NCBI RefSeq assembly: GCF_029543245.1
Contig: NZ_JARQWV010000008.1
Location: 124,001 to 188,000 of the forward strand
Source: Caulobacter endophyticus
GTDB lineage: Bacteria; Pseudomonadota; Alphaproteobacteria; Caulobacterales; Caulobacteraceae
Direction: 5' to 3'
DNA: 64,000 nt
Positions within the stretch are counted from its first letter, which is position 1. Each line of letters opens with the position of its first letter. Shown here piece by piece: positions 63,301-64,000 of this stretch. The position numbers and the translations under genes were made by a program. The notes beneath the pieces were generated by a model. It made no database searches. It had not been told where the DNA came from and saw nothing but the letters and a program-made list of their open reading frames with translations.

Positions 63301-64000
63301 GACCGGCGAGGCCAAGAGCCTGATCCTGTCCAACGCCCTGGCCGCCACGGTCGGCGCCATCGGCGGCGGTTCGGGCGGGCAGGGCGGGGCGGTCGCCGTC
63401 AACCACTCGGGCGACATCACCGTGCTCGGCGACGGCGCCATGGCCATCAAGGCCGAGAGCATCAACGGCGGCGGCGGCACGCTGGGCCTCGACTTCTCGG
63501 GGATCATCGGCCTGCCCGGCCAGCCCTACATCAAGCCGGACGGCTCCACCGGCCGCGTCGACCCGATGGTCGTCGCCAAGGCCGGCGCCGAGAACGTCTC
63601 CGGCGCGGCCGGCGGTCTCGTCACCGTCAGGACCACCGGCACGTTCGGCGCGGCCGGGAAGAACGGCGTGGCCTCGTTCGCCCAGTCGATCGGCGGCGGC
63701 GGCGGGGCGATCGACCTCAAGCTGCTGCTTTCGGGCCAACTGGACGAGGTCAATGTCGACGCCCCGGTCGCCACCCAGGTGCAACTGGGCCTGGGCGGCT
63801 CCGGCGGCCAGAATGTCGGCGGCGGCGCGATCGCCAGCGAGCACGCCGGCCAGATCGTCACCACCGGCGTCAACACTTCCGGCGTGCTGGCCCAGTCGGT
63901 CGGCGGCGGCGGCGGCCGCGCCAGCGGCGATATCGCGGTGCCGGCCGGGGCCCTGCTGGGCGCCACGACCCTGACCCTGGGCGGCGCGAACCAGACCGAC
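54344..64000 (+). CDS. Giant glycine-rich repeat surface protein, autotransporter-like (3' partial)
   Basis: 3,219 codons are visible and the frame is still open at the window end. GTG 54344 has GGGGGA about eight bases upstream. Residues 1-95 form an Ala/Leu-rich helical, soluble-looking region. Then come basic residues (KRLKR, about 96-100) and a hydrophobic stretch (101-118) ending LAAAA, apparently an internal signal sequence. Residues 120-250 are a beta-rich linker. A small Cys pair follows (CIPLIGC, about 288-294). From about residue 385 more than 40 repeats occur, each near 65 residues and marked by (F/V/L)AQS(V/I/L)GGGGG. Between the marks lie short beta-strand patterns such as GGFNVSGSI, VGVGGFGGDGG and V.GDI.T.GDDA.G. 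This resembles beta-helical passenger regions of autotransporters with a C-terminal barrel, which is not visible here. Function is unproven; surface adhesion is inference. Confidence 0.85.
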   Translation, partial: MAKKQGASRLAQAAALVDQLIQAIDAEGLSRSEAASAAAQVLGLVQSLSLRGDPDAGALKAALGRLAERLALAKDDPTAPEAPIAAATVAGSRFAKRLKRLAMIVTAGAVLSAPLAAAARESGAGLAGTLAGSSAVSMALMGALPVYSVGDTILNPVSGANEQVVETLTSTAVRTDAGNIILLATTVGDVFTDPQTGKNYEVTAVTLNADNRVVGVTVKEAGTANFSNLVVVTNKSTDIGNVVTPPGTGGSGAGSFAFTPATGDVNTFADAKFGANGGNGHDGGGVSICIPLIGCATIAYSPSAGGAGQAGPTVTHDLTVANNGNIQVVSDNLPGVVVSSVGGNGGSGGDAYGNIKGAAGGAAGAGGAVTLSSAVTIVTDGINSHGIFAQSRSGQGGQGGTGYIAGSGGTGGTAGQGGAVNVTNTGAIYTGKAGAIGILAQSLGGAAGGGGDSYGIIGDAGSGSVGGNGGAVLVQQAGLIQTKGKDAYGVLAQSIGGSGGNAGDAGGIVTFGDSGQAGGRGGSAEIVAKAGSTTLTEGEGAHALFAQSVGGGGGNGGVSIGLVALGSGGGAGGDGGTAKVTVESGATVTTKNADAHAIFAQSVGGGGGSAGVSGGLVALGAKADAGGLGGAVEVSSSGIVSTDGVDSRGIFAQSVGGGGGAASGTGGLVSLGGAGALGGTGGSVTVTTGAGGSVKTTKQGADGVFAQSVGGGGGSGASSGGVVALGGTAGGGGAGGAVTVTNGGVIETGGDKARGIFAQSVGGGGGSGGDGGGLVTIGGKGGAASTGGAVTVANTGAITTKGDLSSAIQAQSVGGGGGDGGSTGGVFLTIGGGGNAGGGSGLVTVKHAGDLFTGGNDSHGIFAQSVGGGGGSGGSSVSISAFAGVAIGGEGSVGGDGGKVDIDLSQSTVTTGGSTSLVNPLIVTSGERSRGIFAQSVGGGGGNGGFAAQVSAGYGVGASAAVGGRGGAGGKGGEVDIDGDVLILTKGDYSEGLFAQSVGGGGGSGGFALSFAFAAGETAAAAFSVALGGKGGDGGEGGLVDIKSGGAILTEGKFSTGLVAQSVGGGGGNGGYTVAFSGAGAGVASASAAVGVGGSGGKGGKGGVVDVDFDGAITTGDDDAIGALIQSVGGGGGGGGFNVSGTVAVAGTAGGGASAGVGGSGGDGGIGDSATGRIGGDVSTSGKRSTAVIVQSVGGGGGSGGFNVAGSIGGGGTAGVGVSVGVGGAGGKGGNAGTADGTVEGDIHTKGDQSGGLLVQSVGGGGGSGGFNVSGSIGVAQTAGAGISVGVGGAGGGGGDGMLVIGRMVGDTLTEGADADGVVAQSIGGGGGSGGFNVAGSIGGAATAAGGISVGVGGSGGDGGKGGEVRLDVIGTTTTKGAHSDAIIAQSVGGGGGSGGFSVAGGIALSANGAGTVSVAVGGSGGKGGDADIVTLKVNDGVADPLGDLIAAVTEGEGARAIVAQSVGGGGGSGGFSIAGGFSAAKSGAGNIGVGVGGGGEKGGDGKAVTGKITGDVGAKGADASGVLVQSVGGGGGSGGFNVTGGISASKTAAGNILVGVGGFGGTGGAAGKVDGGVTGDIVTVGDRAFGASYQSLGGGGGAGAFNITGGISLAASGGGTGTLGVGVGGFGGDGGKAGEVDATLTGNISTKGDDAHGALLQSVGGGGGSGGFNVTGLVSASQGTNGAIGFGLGGFGGGGGDADIVKGVLTGNVTTEGDGSFGAMLQSLGGGGGNGGINVSGSVALSAGNNAAVAIGLGVGGFGGGAGVGKDVTGTVTGRYQTSGDEADGVVAQSIGGGGGSGGLNVSGAVAVSAGTAGTGSVGIGGFGGKGGASGVVKLTRVGDTLTDGANSDGIIAQSIAGGGGQGGINVAGGLSATTKGTAGSFGFGLGGFGGDGGQAGDVKASVTGNVWAQGLESDITTPEQVVKIPLLGSDFEFTIAADRTRLNGSNGVMAQSVGGGGGSGGLNVTGQLSLTKPGGSSASRSIALGVGGFGGKGGDAGEVGLTIAGPTADHVQVTAVGDDRYAAVAQSIGGGGGAGGINVSGGIAMDGQLVAGVGGFGGDGGKGKDVKADVTANLFAAGDRSRGLMAQSIGGGGGAGGINISGGISADTSGDEPSIVFGLGGFGGAGNISGDVTVAQDGQVWVEGVDAIGVLVQSVAGGGGSGGLNVAADVNLGKSTSSSNGFAIAVGIGGQGGTGADAGDVSLDSLGDVIVNGRLKANPAAGEDTLEAVDLTGGAKGILVQSIGGGGGVGGVSATGAIAPFGNPVALGIGGSGGSGGNAGAVDVLRGYAADGSVDARLIRTFGYDSDGLVAQSVGGGGGTAGMNFTIAATVANKTDNPVAAIITVGGDGAGAGSGSTVDVTHAGNIVTDGAHSDGLLAQSVGGGGGSGNFNIGAGVLKDASALNMAIGGATGAAGDGGDVTVDHLGTIVTKGDNSAGLRAQSIGGGGGNTGLDMAMGPLNRNEVNITIGRIGGSGGVGGKVDVTSRGVIDTTGDESSAIFAQSVGGGGGASSATTVSITGTRGQGENAESFGGAISVGLDGGLAAEGGDVKVDAGGALTTRGDDARGIFAQSLGGGGGVGGGASNTIVRASAAAAVGVGGKGGVGAISGKVEVDSAATIVTEGARSDGILAQAVGGGGGLGGMTRTIAFQVGGAPSGTTTRTATVSVGGDGGSGAVGGAVDVASSGIVHTKGDDAFGIRAQSIGGGGGIGGAVLNVRAQGTNSNDSFDLNIGGSGGTGGAGGAVEVLNTGLIVTEGRGAAGVAANSIGGGGGDGGLVIDVVGGYTGADKQSHRYVLNIGGAGGDGGTGGEVTVTNRAVAGVKDSGTISTSGERAYGLFAQSLGGGGGNGSTILSLTALKSGENSASVGLNIGGVGGTGNTAGKVVVDNAGLIQTTGADAYGVLAQSIGGGGGNGGMVIAANLLIGALGNAPLVSLGGIGGDGGDGGEVIVTNSGRILTTGARAHGVVAQSIGGGGGDAQMAFSLTGEAKSLILSNALAATVGAIGGGSGGQGGAVAVNHSGDITVLGDGAMAIKAESINGGGGTLGLDFSGIIGLPGQPYIKPDGSTGRVDPMVVAKAGAENVSGAAGGLVTVRTTGTFGAAGKNGVASFAQSIGGGGGAIDLKLLLSGQLDEVNVDAPVATQVQLGLGGSGGQNVGGGAIASEHAGQIVTTGVNTSGVLAQSVGGGGGRASGDIAVPAGALLGATTLTLGGANQTD
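55500..63930 (+). repeat. Array of more than 40 in-frame AQSVGGGGG repeats
   Basis: The DNA for CAG-AGC-GTG-GGC-GGC-GGC-GGC-GGC or a close variant recurs about every 200 bases. Three zones differ in the residues after the Gly run: before about 57.7 kb mixed (VALG, SGGDGG); 57.7-60.9 kb GGFNVSGS/GGINVSGG type; after that more varied. The Gly run is coded almost only by GGC, up to seven in a row at 57728-57748. First and last units are degenerate (AQSRSGQGG, AESINGGGG). Confidence 0.85.

Noticed and set aside
61040-63844. 934-codon minus-strand open frame
   Set aside because: Same shadow effect over the repeat array; composition is an artificial Ala/Asp/Gly mix without domains.
55500-63930. 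CRISPR-like regular repetition at about 200-base intervals
   Set aside because: The repeated blocks are in frame and code for Gly-rich protein units; spacing and block length do not fit CRISPR repeats.

Overview
The window is high-GC alphaproteobacterial chromosome, most likely Caulobacter or a close relative such as Phenylobacterium. Pointers are the large TonB-dependent receptor of the Xanthomonas/Caulobacter carbohydrate type with its own FecI/FecR pair, the aceA-aceB glyoxylate cluster, Cpa/Tad pilus genes with Caulobacter-style names and content, and TTAA-N7-TTAA boxes of the CtrA type. No rRNA, tRNA, CRISPR array, phage or insertion sequence was recognised.

Layout. 1-4.6 kb: end of a family 3 glycosidase, a secreted carboxylesterase and a tiny gene, then a proline iminopeptidase (minus strand), and a hypothetical protein coupled to an HTTM membrane protein. 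4.6-11.8 kb: a lactonase-family beta-propeller, then an ECF sigma factor, FecR anti-sigma factor, an STN-domain TonB receptor and a pectinesterase, probably a pectin/plant-oligosaccharide uptake locus. The sigma gene and the receptor gene share an identical promoter-like signature (TGACGGAA-N15-ATCGCTC). 11.8-17.1 kb: a RamB/ScfR-type acyl-CoA regulator divergent from isocitrate lyase, a small protein and malate synthase. 17.2-24.8 kb: a translationally coupled fatty-acid oxidation operon (acyl-CoA dehydrogenase, thiolase, FadJ-type multifunctional enzyme, acetyl-CoA hydrolase/transferase). This feeds acetyl-CoA to the glyoxylate shunt next door.

24.8-31.1 kb: a caa3-type terminal oxidase locus with two fusions (subunits I+III; subunit II+cytochrome c), extra c-type cytochromes, a b561-type cytochrome and the CtaG copper assembly factor. 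31.1-42.4 kb: an archaic chaperone-usher (spore coat U/Csu-type) pilus operon with seven small subunits, chaperone, usher and tip protein, followed by one more subunit on the minus strand. The whole pilus locus is bracketed by two related PAS-like/LuxR-type regulators and separated from them by AT-rich, motif-dense intergenic DNA.

42.7-53.8 kb: a complete Tad/Flp pilus operon on the minus strand, running pilA-cpaB-cpaC-cpaD-like-tadG-tadE-tadE/F-cpaE-cpaF-tadB-tadC-tadD-cpaA. The order differs from the textbook C. crescentus pilus locus. 54.3-64.0 kb: the first 3,219 codons of a giant glycine-rich surface protein built of more than 40 AQSVGGGGG repeats, still open at the window end.

Taken together the right half is a surface-attachment island: two pilus types and a giant adhesin-like protein. 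The left half is a carbon-scavenging and acetyl-CoA region with its oxidase. The large protein, its unusual N-terminus and the pilus regulatory DNA are the parts least explained by known systems.
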